Origin: Saccharothrix longispora
GTDB taxonomy: Bacteria; Actinomycetota; Actinomycetes; Mycobacteriales; Pseudonocardiaceae
Assembly: GCF_030852425.1 (NCBI RefSeq)
Contig: NZ_NSDM01000024.1
Location: 1 to 64,000 of the forward strand
DNA: 64,000 bases
Direction of reading: 5' to 3'
Part shown: in pieces, positions 33,589-42,272 of the stretch
Numbering within the stretch: position 1 is the stretch's first letter
How the letters are laid out: each line of letters starts with the position of its first letter
The notes under the pieces: model-generated
Databases searched by the model: none
What the model saw: only the letters and a program-made list of their open reading frames with translations
What the model was told of the DNA's origin: nothing
Translations under genes and position numbers: made by a program

Positions 33589-34230
33589 TCACACTCCGTG
33601 ATCGCGTGCCGTGATCCCTGCTCCACGTGGGGTGAACGCGAACCCGTCGGGGAAGCCGGCGCCGCCCAGCCGGGCCGCGAGCACCGCGGGTTCCGGCAGG
33701 TCGGGTTCCTCGCGCAGGTGGAACAGCACCGGCGGCCGGGCGCGGTCGGCGGCCCCGTAGAGCAGGGTCCCGGGGTGACGGGGCTTCGTGCCGCCGAGCA
33801 GCGCGGTCGGCGTCCCGAACCGGTCGAGCACCTCGTCGCGCGCCCGGTCTCGGGCGCACCACTCGTGCGCCGAGGCGAGCAGCCGGTCGTGCTCGTCCCG
33901 GTCGAGGAGCCGGTCGGGGACCAGGAAGCCGTGCCGGTGCGCGAACTCCGCGTACACCGAGGCGACCACGTCGTCGTCCGCCCGGCCCAGCACGGCGTGC
34001 ACGCCGCCCCTGACGCCCGCGCCGTTGGCCGCGCGCCGCTCGACCAGTTCCGCGCGGAACGCGGCCCACGCCGCGCCGAGCCCGTGGGCGAACGCGGCGG
34101 CGTCCAGGCAGAGCAGGAGGCCGATCTCACCACCGTGCGCGACCGGGCGCCGCAGCGCGTCGTTCGCCCGGTCGAGCAGGTGCGCGCGGATCTCGTCGGC
34201 GGTGGGTCGGGTCACGGGGACATCCAACAT
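33589..34230 (-). CDS. Conserved hypothetical protein
   Basis: A 213-residue soluble protein that I do not recognise. The N-terminal half is helical and Ala/Arg-rich (TADEIRAHLLDRANDALRRP, LLLCLDAAAFAHGLGAAWAAFRAELVERR), and the middle contains VLDRFGTPTALLGGTKPRHPGTLLYG, which suggests a sorting or report-type binding pocket but no known motif. No signal or membrane segment. Start ATG 34230 lacks a clear ribosome site. It stands between the Pls-type gene and the LLM oxidoreductase, same strand. Confidence 0.6.
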   Translation of the reverse strand: MLDVPVTRPTADEIRAHLLDRANDALRRPVAHGGEIGLLLCLDAAAFAHGLGAAWAAFRAELVERRAANGAGVRGGVHAVLGRADDDVVASVYAEFAHRHGFLVPDRLLDRDEHDRLLASAHEWCARDRARDEVLDRFGTPTALLGGTKPRHPGTLLYGAADRARPPVLFHLREEPDLPEPAVLAARLGGAGFPDGFAFTPRGAGITARDHGV

Positions 34231-34256
34231 CGCGCCGGGCACCGCGCCCGCGCGAC

Positions 34257-35312
34257 CTAGCGACCCGACCCGAGCGCGGCGTCCACCAGGGGCTTGACCT
34301 CGGTGCCGAGCAGTTCGATCGCCTCCATGACCAGCTTGTGCGGCACGCCGGCCCAGTCCATCTGCATCGCGTACCGGTCGGCGTCGACCAGGCCGCCCAC
34401 CGAGATCAGCCGTTCCGCGACCTCCTGCGGGCTGCCCGCGAAGATCGACGTCGCGCCCTCGGTCCACGCGTCGTAGTCCGCCCGCGAGGGCACCGACCAG
34501 CCGCGCGCCTTCGCGCCGTACTTCATGGTCTCCAGCCAGTACGGGTAGAACGCGTTCTTGGCGTCCTGCGAGTTGCGGGCGATCAGGCCGATGGCGCTCA
34601 TCGTCACGTGCAGGTCCTCGGGGCGCTGCCCGCCCGCCTCGCCCGCGCGCCGGTACAGGTCGACCAGCGGGGCGAAGCGCTCCGGCTCGCCGCCGATGAC
34701 CGCGTAGACCACGGGCAGGCCGAGCAGGCCCGCGCGGATCGAGGACTCCGGGTTGCCGCCGGTGCCCACCGAGATCCGCAGGTGCTCGCCGTAGGGGCGC
34801 GGGTGGACGCGGGCGTTCTCCAGCGGCGCGCGGAACTTGCCCGACCAGGTGATCGGGTCCTCCCGGTCCAGGCGCAGCAGCAGCGCCAGCTTCTCCTCGT
34901 ACAGCTCGTCGTAGTCCTCCAGGTTCGCGCCGAACAGCGGGAACGACTCGGTGAACGAGCCCCGCCCCGCGAGCAGCTCCGCGCGTCCCCGGCTGAGCTG
35001 GTCGAGCGTGGTGAACTGCTGGTAGACGCGCACCGGGTCCTCGGTGCTGAGCACGGTGACCGCGCTGCTGAGCGTGATGCGCTCGGTCACGCCCGCGGCG
35101 GCGGCGAGCACCGTGCCGGGGTTGGAGATCGAGTACTGCGGCAGGTGGTGCTCGCCCAGGCCGTAGAAGCCGAGCCCCAGCTGGTCGGCGAGCCTGATCC
35201 GCTCCAGGCTCTGGGCCAGCGCGTCGGCGACGGAGACCTGCTCGCCCGTGACGGGGTCGGGGTGCCGGTCGCCGAAGCTGTAGACCCCGAGCTGCATACC
35301 TTTTGTGGACAC
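34257..35312 (-). CDS. LLM-class flavin-dependent oxidoreductase
   Basis: A 351-residue bacterial-luciferase-like TIM barrel: LGVYSFGDRHPDP, GLGEHHLPQYSISNP, VTVLSTEDPVRVYQQFTTLDQLSRGRAELLAGRGSFTESFPLFG (the strongly conserved family block) and ISVGTGGNPESS. It uses FMN or F420; this subgroup is usually FMN-type. The GTG at 35312 is taken because it falls right where the transcript should start (see promoter). It is divergent from a MarR regulator that probably controls it. Confidence 0.9.
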   Translation of the reverse strand: MSTKGMQLGVYSFGDRHPDPVTGEQVSVADALAQSLERIRLADQLGLGFYGLGEHHLPQYSISNPGTVLAAAAGVTERITLSSAVTVLSTEDPVRVYQQFTTLDQLSRGRAELLAGRGSFTESFPLFGANLEDYDELYEEKLALLLRLDREDPITWSGKFRAPLENARVHPRPYGEHLRISVGTGGNPESSIRAGLLGLPVVYAVIGGEPERFAPLVDLYRRAGEAGGQRPEDLHVTMSAIGLIARNSQDAKNAFYPYWLETMKYGAKARGWSVPSRADYDAWTEGATSIFAGSPQEVAERLISVGGLVDADRYAMQMDWAGVPHKLVMEAIELLGTEVKPLVDAALGSGR

Positions 35313-35347
35313 GTCAACAAGCTAGCGCGTCATTGATGACACGTCAA
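35312..35347 (-). promoter_or_regulatory. Leaderless promoter of the LLM oxidoreductase
   Basis: On the minus strand TTGACG (35347-35342), 17 bp, TAGCTT (35324-35319), then 6 nt to the GTG start codon at 35312. The expected start of transcription is the start codon itself. Confidence 0.7.
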
Positions 35348-35368
35348 CATCTTGCTAGCTTGGGTGGA
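35333..35368 (+). promoter_or_regulatory. Leaderless promoter of the marR gene
   Basis: TTGATG (35333-35338), 17 bp, TAGCTT (35356-35361), then 6 nt to ATG 35368: the mirror image of the opposite promoter. The shared arms AAGCTAGC/GCTAGCTT and two copies of GACACGTCAACA make a natural MarR operator. Confidence 0.7.
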
Positions 35369-35829
35369 TGGTCGAACCACGGTGGCTGGGCGAACGGGAG
35401 GCCGCGGTGTGGCAGGCGTACCTGGCCGTGCAGCGTGAGCTGCGCAGCGCGCTGGAACGGCAGCTCGTGCGCGACTCGGGGTTGTCCGACGCCGACTACT
35501 CGCTGCTCGTGCCGCTCTCCGAGGCCGCGGACGGCGTGGTGCGCTCCCGCGAACTCGGCGTCCTGGTGGGCTGGGAGCGCAGCAGGCTGTCGCACCAGGT
35601 CGGCCGGATGGAGAAGCGCGGGCTGGTCGTGCGCGAGGAGTGCGCCGAGGACGCCCGCGGCTCGATGGTGCGGCTGACCCCCGCGGGGCGGGCCGCGATC
35701 GAGGCCGCCGCGCCGGGGCACGTCGAGGCGGTGCGCCGCTACCTGTTCGACGGTCTGTCCGCCGAGGAGGTCGACGTCCTCGACCGGGTGTTCCACCGCG
35801 TCCTGGGCCGGATCGCCGACGACGCCTGA
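35368..35829 (+). CDS. MarR-family transcriptional regulator
   Basis: A 153-residue winged-helix protein: LSDADYSLLVPLSEAADGVVRSRELGVLVGWERSRLSHQVGRMEKRGLV is the HTH plus recognition helix, ECAEDARGSMVRLTPAGRAAIE the wing. Divergent from the LLM oxidoreductase over a symmetric 55-bp promoter region, the usual arrangement for an autoregulated redox- or phenolic-responsive repressor. Followed by a terminator hairpin. Confidence 0.93.
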   Translation: MVEPRWLGEREAAVWQAYLAVQRELRSALERQLVRDSGLSDADYSLLVPLSEAADGVVRSRELGVLVGWERSRLSHQVGRMEKRGLVVREECAEDARGSMVRLTPAGRAAIEAAAPGHVEAVRRYLFDGLSAEEVDVLDRVFHRVLGRIADDA

Positions 35830-35860
35830 CCGCGGGGACGGTCCGGAACGGCTCGGAAAA

Positions 35861-35885
35861 AGGGGCCGCGCGTGGTGCGGCCCCT
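35861..35885 (+). terminator. Terminator of the marR gene
   Basis: AGGGGCCGC (35861-35869) pairs with GCGGCCCCT (35877-35885) over a 7-nt loop, preceded by five A, 31 bp after the marR stop. Confidence 0.75.
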
Positions 35886-36181
35886 CTCCGCCCCCCCGGG
35901 ATACCGGTCGGCGGCGGTGGACCGCCCGTCCGCCCGGTCGCGTTCGGCCGTCGGGGAGCCGAACACCCTTCAGCATCGCCCGCGGGGGAGCGCGCCCGCA
36001 TCGACAACCCTCCGTATCCGCTTCCGTATCCCCTGCGGGCAGGTGTACGACCGGCGCATCCGTACCCCCGCCGCCGGGGATACGGATACCGGTGGATGCG
36101 CTCGTGGTGGCGAGGTCGCGACAGTGGACACCCACGTGGAAGACCCGACGCCGGCGTGGGCACCGTTCGCGAGGAGAAGAC
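35886..36181. promoter_or_regulatory. P450 upstream region with repeated GTATCC/GGATAC motifs
   Basis: A ~300-bp gap without a gene. It holds about five GTATCC/GGATAC copies (near 35899, 36016, 36027, 36079, 36085), including a 10-bp inverted pair CCGTATCCCC (36024-36033) and GGGGATACGG (36076-36085). They may be regulator sites or fold the leader of the P450 gene. Confidence 0.4.
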
Positions 36182-37423
36182 GTGCAGCTGACCGCTGGGT
36201 TCGCACCGGACCGACAGGCCCTCGTCGGCGGCCCGCTGCGCGGCTGGCAGCACCACGCGCACGAGGACGCGCTGGCCCGCCTCGGCCCGGCGCACGCCGC
36301 CGAGCTGCCCAACGGCCTGGAGGTGCTGGTCACCACCGTGGGCCTGGAGGCCACCCGCTCCCTGCTCGGCGACGAGCGGCTGTCCAAGGACGCGGCAGGC
36401 CTGGTCGGCGCGATGCAGCAGCAGTTGGCCGCCAAGGGCAGGCCGACGGACCTGTCGCGGATCATCGGCCCGTCCATGCTCAACACCGACCCGCCGCACC
36501 ACCGCAAGCTGCGCGCCCTGGTCTCGCAGGCGTTCACGCCGCGCCGGATCGAGCTGCTGCGCCCTGCCGTGGAGAAGACCGCGAACGACCTCGTGGCGGC
36601 GCTGCCCCAGGACGCCGACCTGGTCGAGGCCCTGGCGTTCCCCCTGCCGCTGACGGTGATCTGCGACCTGCTCGGCGTCCCCGGGGAGGACCGCGCCCAG
36701 CTCAACCGCTGGACCGCGGCGATGATGACCGAGCGGCCCGAGCTGGTCGTCCCGGCCTCCGACGCCATGTTCGGCTACCTCGCGGGCCTGATCGAGTACA
36801 AGCGCGCTGAGCCCGACGACGCCCTGCTCAGCGCCCTCACCCAGGCCCGGGTCGACGGCGAGGGCCTGACCCCGGAGGAACTGCTCACCACCGCGATCCT
36901 GCTCGTCGTGGCGGGGCACGAGACCACCGGCGCGCTCATCGGCAACACCGTCGCCGCCCTGCTCGCCCTGCCCGGCGCGTGGCAGGCCCTCACCCCGGAC
37001 ACCGTCGCCGCCGTGGTCGAGGAGGCCGCCCGCTGGGACCCGCCGACCCGCGTCACCCCGCACTACCGGGTGACCGCCGACGTCGAGGTGCCGGGCGGCG
37101 TGCTCCCCGAGGGCGCGCTCGTGATGATCAACCTGGGGACCGCGGGTCGCGACCCGCTGACGCACGGTCCCACCGCGACCCGCTTCGACCCCACCCGCGT
37201 GCCGGTCACCGGCAACGCCGCCCTGGGGCACGCCTCCTTCGGCCACGGCATCCACTACTGCCTGGGCCACCACCTGGCCCGGATCGAGGTCAGGGCGGCC
37301 ATCACCGCCCTGCGCGCCCGCCACCCCGGCCTGAGCCTCGCGGCCGACGCGGCCGAACTGGTGCGCGACGACAAGGTCGTGCCGAACACCTTCGCCTCGA
37401 TCCCCGTGCGGCTGGAGCCCTGA
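36182..37423 (+). CDS. Cytochrome P450
   Basis: A 413-residue soluble bacterial P450 (CYP105/107-like style): I-helix AGHETT for O2 activation, EEAARWDPPT/R K-helix region (ExxR reads VVEEAARW), and the heme loop FGHGIHYCLGHHLAR with Cys360. GTG start at 36182 has AGGAGA right upstream; a longer frame to 36092 is not supported. No redox partner is adjacent. Substrate unknown. Confidence 0.93.
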   Translation: MQLTAGFAPDRQALVGGPLRGWQHHAHEDALARLGPAHAAELPNGLEVLVTTVGLEATRSLLGDERLSKDAAGLVGAMQQQLAAKGRPTDLSRIIGPSMLNTDPPHHRKLRALVSQAFTPRRIELLRPAVEKTANDLVAALPQDADLVEALAFPLPLTVICDLLGVPGEDRAQLNRWTAAMMTERPELVVPASDAMFGYLAGLIEYKRAEPDDALLSALTQARVDGEGLTPEELLTTAILLVVAGHETTGALIGNTVAALLALPGAWQALTPDTVAAVVEEAARWDPPTRVTPHYRVTADVEVPGGVLPEGALVMINLGTAGRDPLTHGPTATRFDPTRVPVTGNAALGHASFGHGIHYCLGHHLARIEVRAAITALRARHPGLSLAADAAELVRDDKVVPNTFASIPVRLEP

Positions 37424-37429
37424 CCCGAC

Positions 37430-37624
37430 ATGTCGGTACGACTGCGCGAACCGCACTCCCAGGTCCCCACGAGGCCGGCGGTCAAGGTGATGGGCTGGTA
37501 CCGCTCCGTGCTGTCGAGCCTGCGGTCCGCCGACCCCGCCGCGTCGCGGGGCTCCCACCTGACCCGGGTGGTGGCCCTGGCCCGGGTGCGCCCCGACCCC
37601 ACCCCCTGGACCCGGCCCCTCTAG
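37430..37624 (+). CDS. Possible small basic protein after the P450
   Basis: A 64-residue frame from ATG 37430, 6 bp after the P450 stop: MSVRLREPHSQVPTRPAVKV, then Arg/Ser-rich. It has no ferredoxin-type Cys and no clear ribosome site, and its stop overlaps the end of the convergent regulator by a few bases. May be chance. Confidence 0.25.
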   Translation: MSVRLREPHSQVPTRPAVKVMGWYRSVLSSLRSADPAASRGSHLTRVVALARVRPDPTPWTRPL

Positions 37625-39927
37625 TCCGACTTCCCCGCCAGCAGCGTGATCAGCTGGTGCCGGTTGGCGATGTCGAGCTTGCGGTAGATGCGGGTCAGGT
37701 GGGTGTGGACGGTCGCGGGGGAGATGACCAGGCGGGACGCGACCTCCGGGTTGGACAGGCCGTCGCCGACCAGCCGGGCCACGTTCCACTCCGCCGGGGT
37801 CAGGCCGGCGGGGCGCGGCGAGGTCGGGACCTCGTCCTCGTCGTCGGCGTCGAGCACGGCGGCCAGGGCGTTCTCGACCGACTCGGCCCGTGACGAGTAC
37901 GCGCGCCCGTAGGCGTCGTCGCCGAGCACCGCGCGGGCGCGTCGGACGGCCCGGGCGCTGTGCGCGGCGAACGGCACGAGGCCGTCGACGCGGACGCCGG
38001 TCACCCGGTGCAGCCCGTGGGCCAGACCGAGCATGCGGGCCGCCGCCTGCGCCTGGCCGGCCTTGGCGTGCGCCCAGCCCAGGCCCTCGATCGTCCACAG
38101 CGGACCCCACTTGTCGCGGATCGCGCGCTGCACCCGCAGACCCTCCCGCAGCACCTCCAGCGCGCGTTCCGGGTCGCCCCACCGGGTCTCGACCACGCCC
38201 CGGCACCAGTGCGCCCAGCTCAGCCCCCACGGCGCGCCGAGGCGCTCGCAGGAGGCGAAGAACTCCTCGGCCGCCGGTTCGGCCCGTTCCCGGGGGCTCA
38301 GCAGGACGAGGGACACGGTGAGCATGATGTGCGCGAGGTGCTCGTCCACCGCGAAGTCGGGGCCCAGGTCGCCGAACTCGGCGTGCGCCTGCCTCAGCAG
38401 GTCCGCGCCGGCGACCGAGCCCAGCGCGAGCACCGCGAACGCGCCCCGCACGAACGTCACGGCCGGCAGCGGCACGCCCACCGCCCGGGCCAGGGCCGTC
38501 GCCTCGTCGACGCGGCGGGCCACCTGCGAGCGCTCCACGCCCAGGCAGAGCGCGATCCAGGCGTCCAACGCGATGGCGCTGGCCCGCAGCGGGTCCGCGG
38601 CCGGCGGCACGGCGGCGAGGGCCCGGCCCAACCACAGCCGCTCCTCGGGTAATCGACCGGCGTAGGTGTACCAGCGGGTGCGCGCCAGGTCGACGCTCAT
38701 CTGGAGGCCCGCGTGCGCGGTCGCCGGGTCGCCGATCAGGTCGGCCAGCACGACCCGGTGGTTGGCCATGTCGCGGTCCACCGCGTCGAGCAGCAGCGCC
38801 TCGTTGCGGCCGGTGAACGAGGCGGCCAGCCGGGCCGCCTCACCGCGGAAGTGCCGCCGGTGGCGCTCCCGCACCCCGGCGGCCTCCCCGGAGGCGCGCA
38901 GCCGGGCCGCGCCGTGCTGCCGCAGCGGTTCGAGCAGGTGGTAGCGGCTGCGGTCGGCCGACGGCAGGGCGATCGACTTGTCCAGCAGCCCGGCCAGCGC
39001 GTCGGCGACCTCGGTGGCGTCGAGCCCGTCGCCGGCGCACACCGCCTCGGCCGCGGGCAGGCTGAACCCGCCCTCGAACACCGACAGCCTCGCCCACAGC
39101 AGCCGTTCGGCGGGCGTGCACTGGTCGTGGCTCCAGCCGATGAGCGCGCGCATGGTCCGGTGGTGCGGGACCGCCGTCGTGTCGTTCACGGTCAGCACGC
39201 GCATCACGTCGTCGAGCCGGTCGGCCAGCAGCTCCACCGGCATCGACCGCATCCGCACGACGGCCTGCTCGACGGCCAGCGGGATGCCCGCGACCCGCCG
39301 CAGCACGCGCACGACGTGCGGCCAGTTGTCCTCGGTGATCCGCCAGCCGGGCACGCTCGCCGCGGCGCGGTCCACCAGCAGCGCCACCGACTCGTGCGCC
39401 AGGTCCAGGGGCGCGTCCTCGGCGGGCACGTCCAGCGGCGGAACCATCACCAGCACCTCGCCGGGCACGCGCAGCCGGGCGCGGCTGGTGGTCAGCACGC
39501 GCACGCCGGGCGCCGCGCCGAGCACCTCCCGCACCAGGTGCCCGACCGGCTCGACCAGGTGCTCGCAGTTGTCCAGCACCAGCAGCATCCGGCGCGGTGC
39601 GAGGTACTCGACCAGCGTCTCCAGCGGGGTGGTCGTCGCCTGGTCCGGCACGCCCACCGCGCTGAGCACGACCTGTGCCAGCAGTTCCGGGTCGCCGCCG
39701 CGCGCGGGCGCCAGCTCGACCACGCGCACGCCGTCGTCGTAGGCGCGCTGCACCTGCGCGGCCAGCTCCAGCGCCAGGCGGGTCTTGCCGCCGCCGCCCA
39801 CGCCGGTGAGCGTGATCAGCGGTGCGGTGCCGATCCTCCGGCGCAGCTCGGCGAGCAGGTCCTTGCGCCCCACGAACGAGCTCAGCGCACGCGGCACGCC
39901 TCCGGTCCCGGGTCCCCGCTCGGTCAT
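37621..39927 (-). CDS. LuxR-type regulator with NB-ARC-like ATPase and TPR-like repeats
   Basis: A 768-residue regulator. N-terminal ATPase: SSFVGRKDLLAELRR, P-loop TGVGGGGKTRLALELA near 42-57, Walker B MLLVLDNCEHL near 115, then a winged-helix (WSHDQCTPAERLLWARLSVFEGGF). The middle (~350-690) is a helical TPR-like array. The C-terminal ~65 residues are a LuxR/GerE HTH: LTPAEWNVARLVGDGLSNPEVASRL plus TVHTHLTRIYRKL. Such regulators sense a ligand through the ATPase/TPR part. ATG 39927 is chosen; an in-frame GTG lies 15 nt upstream, and neither has a strong ribosome site. A TTGCAC/GTGCAA palindrome is 145 bp upstream. Confidence 0.9.
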   Translation of the reverse strand: MTERGPGTGGVPRALSSFVGRKDLLAELRRRIGTAPLITLTGVGGGGKTRLALELAAQVQRAYDDGVRVVELAPARGGDPELLAQVVLSAVGVPDQATTTPLETLVEYLAPRRMLLVLDNCEHLVEPVGHLVREVLGAAPGVRVLTTSRARLRVPGEVLVMVPPLDVPAEDAPLDLAHESVALLVDRAAASVPGWRITEDNWPHVVRVLRRVAGIPLAVEQAVVRMRSMPVELLADRLDDVMRVLTVNDTTAVPHHRTMRALIGWSHDQCTPAERLLWARLSVFEGGFSLPAAEAVCAGDGLDATEVADALAGLLDKSIALPSADRSRYHLLEPLRQHGAARLRASGEAAGVRERHRRHFRGEAARLAASFTGRNEALLLDAVDRDMANHRVVLADLIGDPATAHAGLQMSVDLARTRWYTYAGRLPEERLWLGRALAAVPPAADPLRASAIALDAWIALCLGVERSQVARRVDEATALARAVGVPLPAVTFVRGAFAVLALGSVAGADLLRQAHAEFGDLGPDFAVDEHLAHIMLTVSLVLLSPRERAEPAAEEFFASCERLGAPWGLSWAHWCRGVVETRWGDPERALEVLREGLRVQRAIRDKWGPLWTIEGLGWAHAKAGQAQAAARMLGLAHGLHRVTGVRVDGLVPFAAHSARAVRRARAVLGDDAYGRAYSSRAESVENALAAVLDADDEDEVPTSPRPAGLTPAEWNVARLVGDGLSNPEVASRLVISPATVHTHLTRIYRKLDIANRHQLITLLAGKSD

Positions 39928-40070
39928 CCGGACACCGTACGACACCCGTGCGTCCTCGTCCCGTGAGATCGGCGAAACAGGTCGCACCGCGAACCCTTGC
40001 ACGACTTGGTGGAGACGACCCCTGGTCGGCCCGTTCGCACCGCCCCGATCCCACCCTTGCCCTGCAAAGA

Positions 40071-40088
40071 TTGCACATCCTTGTGCAA
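40071..40088. promoter_or_regulatory. Inverted repeat TTGCAC-N6-GTGCAA
   Basis: TTGCACATCCTTGTGCAA, perfect 6-bp arms, between the AlkZ-like gene stop and the LuxR-type regulator start on the minus strand. A further CCTTGCAC half-site is at about 39997. Likely operator for the regulator gene. Confidence 0.5.
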
Positions 40089-40153
40089 CGTGGCGCGATG
40101 GTGCGAGCGGGATCGCGACGGTGGACGGCGGTGGTGGCCGCCCCGGCCCCCGC

Positions 40154-41161
40154 TCAGGCCCAGGCCAGCACCGACTCCACCTCGGCGTCCAGCTCGGACA
40201 CCGGGATGTGGCCGAACTGCTCGACCACGATCCGCCCGTCGCGCCGCCGCCACGAGCCGCGCACCCGGCCGTCGACCACGACGTGCGGCACGGGACCGCC
40301 GCCACCGGGCCGCACGAACGGCTCGTCGGCCGGGTCGAGCAGCAGGCCGCGGTCGCGGTAGCCGAGCAGGAAGGTGTCGAACGGCCCGAGCAGGCGCACC
40401 ACGCCGTCGAGGTCGGGCGCGTCGGCGGTCGGCAGCTGCCAGCCGTGCTCGCCCTCGACGAGCTCGTCCACGGGGAACCCCCGGGCCGCCTCGGCGGCGG
40501 GCAGCCCGCTCCAGGCGGTGAAGTCCTCGACCGTGGCCGGGCCGTGGGCGCGCAGGTAGCGGCGGACCAGCTCGGCCACGCCGTGCCGCGCGTCGCGGCC
40601 CTCGCGCCCGTCGCCGAACCCGTCCCCGGAACCGTCGCCGACGAGGCGGTAGGTGCCCTCGCCCGCGCACACCACGCCCCGGTTCGCGGCGTAGGCGAGC
40701 AGGTACGCGGGCGCCTCGGTGGTCGGGTCGAGCACCACGCCGACCTCGGCCAGCCTCCGGACCACCTCGTGCCGGGGCACGGGTTCGACGAGCACCTCGC
40801 GCAGCCCGTCGAGGGCCCGCGCGCACAGCTCGTCGTCCAACCCCAGCTCCAGCCTGCGGCGACGGGTGCGGGCCACGTTCACCGGGCCGAGCAGCGCGAC
40901 GAGCGGGCCCGCGTCCTCGCGACGCAGCAGGTGCACGGCGCCGCGCATGGCGCAGGTGCGCACCACGGCACCGCCGGCGAGGGCCGCGCGCAGGTCGGCC
41001 GGTGCGACGCCGGTGGTGCGGGCGCGCACGGCCAGCCCGGCGGCGGTGGTGTCCTGCGCCTGCACGGCCAGCACGTCGCGCAGCAGCTCGTCGAGCGACC
41101 GGGCGGGGGTCGTCAGGCGCTGCGCCCGCATCCGCAGCGCCCTGGTCCTCGCGGCGGTCAC
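40154..41161 (-). CDS. Winged-helix DNA-binding protein of the AlkZ/YcaQ (HTH_42) family
   Basis: A 335-residue protein with three winged-helix-like units. LAVQAQDTTAAGLAVRAR near residue 35 carries the QxQ motif that in AlkZ/YcaQ glycosylases holds the catalytic Gln pair for interstrand-crosslink unhooking; MRGAVHLLRREDAGPLVALLGP and LLGPFDTFLLGYRDRGLLL are other family blocks. Glycosylase or resistance activity is thus possible. GTG 41161 overlaps the stop of the LacI gene (GTGA), so it is translated with it. Confidence 0.85.
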   Translation of the reverse strand: MTAARTRALRMRAQRLTTPARSLDELLRDVLAVQAQDTTAAGLAVRARTTGVAPADLRAALAGGAVVRTCAMRGAVHLLRREDAGPLVALLGPVNVARTRRRRLELGLDDELCARALDGLREVLVEPVPRHEVVRRLAEVGVVLDPTTEAPAYLLAYAANRGVVCAGEGTYRLVGDGSGDGFGDGREGRDARHGVAELVRRYLRAHGPATVEDFTAWSGLPAAEAARGFPVDELVEGEHGWQLPTADAPDLDGVVRLLGPFDTFLLGYRDRGLLLDPADEPFVRPGGGGPVPHVVVDGRVRGSWRRRDGRIVVEQFGHIPVSELDAEVESVLAWA

Positions 41162-42198
41162 CTCGGCCCCGCGCCCGTGGACCCGCGCACCACCAGTTCG
41201 GGCAGGAACACGAACTCGGCGTGCGTGGACGGCGGGGAGCCGCCCCGCGTGCCGCCGATCCCCTCCGGCAGCGCGTGCACCGCGGCCCGGCCCATCGCCT
41301 CCACGGACCGGCGCGGCGTGGTCAGCGGCGGGTCGGCGAACACGATCAGCGGCGAGTCGTCGAAGCCGACCACCGACACGTCCCGCGGCACGGACAGCCC
41401 GCGTCGCCGCGCCGCGCGGATCGCGCCGAACGCCATCAGGTCGCTGCCGCACACGACGGCCGTGCACCCCTGGTCCAGCAGCGCCGAGGCCGCCGACTGC
41501 CCGCCCTCCACGGTGAACAGCGAGTGCTGGACCAGGGCCTCGGCCTCCTCGGCCGTGCGGTGCAGGATCGTGCGCACGGCCCGCACGAACCCCTCGGTCC
41601 TGCACAGCACCGGCGTGAACCGGCGCGGCCCGACCGCGAGCCCGATGCGCTCGTGCCCCGGCTCCACCAGGTGCGACACGGCCAACCGCAGCGCGGCCCG
41701 GTCGTCGGTCGACATGAAGGGGGCCGCGACCTCCTCGGTGCAGCCGTTGATCATGACGAACGGGATGCCGCGCCCGGCGAGCCTGGTGGACCGACCGGTG
41801 TCGGCGGTGGAGTCGGCGTGCAGCCCCGAGACGAACACGATCCCGGCCACGCCCCGCTCCACCGGCACCTCCGTCAGCTGGTCCCCGGTGGACCCGCCGG
41901 GCGTCCGGGTGCACAGCAGCGGCGTGTACCCGGCGCCGGTGAGCACCTGCTCCACCACCTGCGCCGGCGCGGGGAAGATCGGGTTGCCCAGCTCGGGCGT
42001 GATCAGCCCGATCGACCCGGCGCTGCGCTGCCGCAGGCGGGGCGGCCGCTCGTAGCCGAGCAGGTCCACGGCCGCCCCGACGGCCTGCCGCGTGGTCGCC
42101 GAGACGCCGGCCTTGCCGTTGAAGACCCGGCTGACCGTGGCCTCGCCGACCCCGGCCTGCGCGGCGATGTCGCTGAGCCGGGCGGTCGCCCCGTCCAT
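41158..42198 (-). CDS. LacI-family transcriptional regulator
   Basis: A 346-residue LacI protein: HTH RLSDIAAQAGVGEATVSRVF with hinge helix near 50, then the periplasmic-binding-protein-like effector domain (GLITPELGNPIFP, GIPFVMINGC, SVVGFDDSPLI). ATG 42198 has GAGAGG 6 nt upstream. A 21-bp LacI-type palindrome lies 37 bp upstream, suggesting autoregulation. The ribokinase-like kinase sits just upstream on the same strand, so a sugar effector is likely. Confidence 0.93.
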   Translation of the reverse strand: MDGATARLSDIAAQAGVGEATVSRVFNGKAGVSATTRQAVGAAVDLLGYERPPRLRQRSAGSIGLITPELGNPIFPAPAQVVEQVLTGAGYTPLLCTRTPGGSTGDQLTEVPVERGVAGIVFVSGLHADSTADTGRSTRLAGRGIPFVMINGCTEEVAAPFMSTDDRAALRLAVSHLVEPGHERIGLAVGPRRFTPVLCRTEGFVRAVRTILHRTAEEAEALVQHSLFTVEGGQSAASALLDQGCTAVVCGSDLMAFGAIRAARRRGLSVPRDVSVVGFDDSPLIVFADPPLTTPRRSVEAMGRAAVHALPEGIGGTRGGSPPSTHAEFVFLPELVVRGSTGAGPR

Positions 42199-42234
42199 GT
42201 ACGTCCTCTCCGTCGCGGTACGCAGAGGAAAGAC

Positions 42235-42255
42235 CTTGCAAAGGCTTTCAGCAAG
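42235..42255. promoter_or_regulatory. LacI-type operator upstream of the LacI gene
   Basis: Half-sites CTTGCaAAG and CTTTcaGCAAG form a 21-bp near-palindrome between the PfkB kinase and lacI-type genes, in the expected promoter zone of the regulator. Confidence 0.6.
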
Positions 42256-42272
42256 TCCTTGACAGTCGCCGG

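Noticed and set aside
36092..36181. N-terminal extension of the P450
   Set aside because: The 30 extra residues are basic and unlike any P450 N terminus; AGGAGA just before GTG 36182 decides the start.
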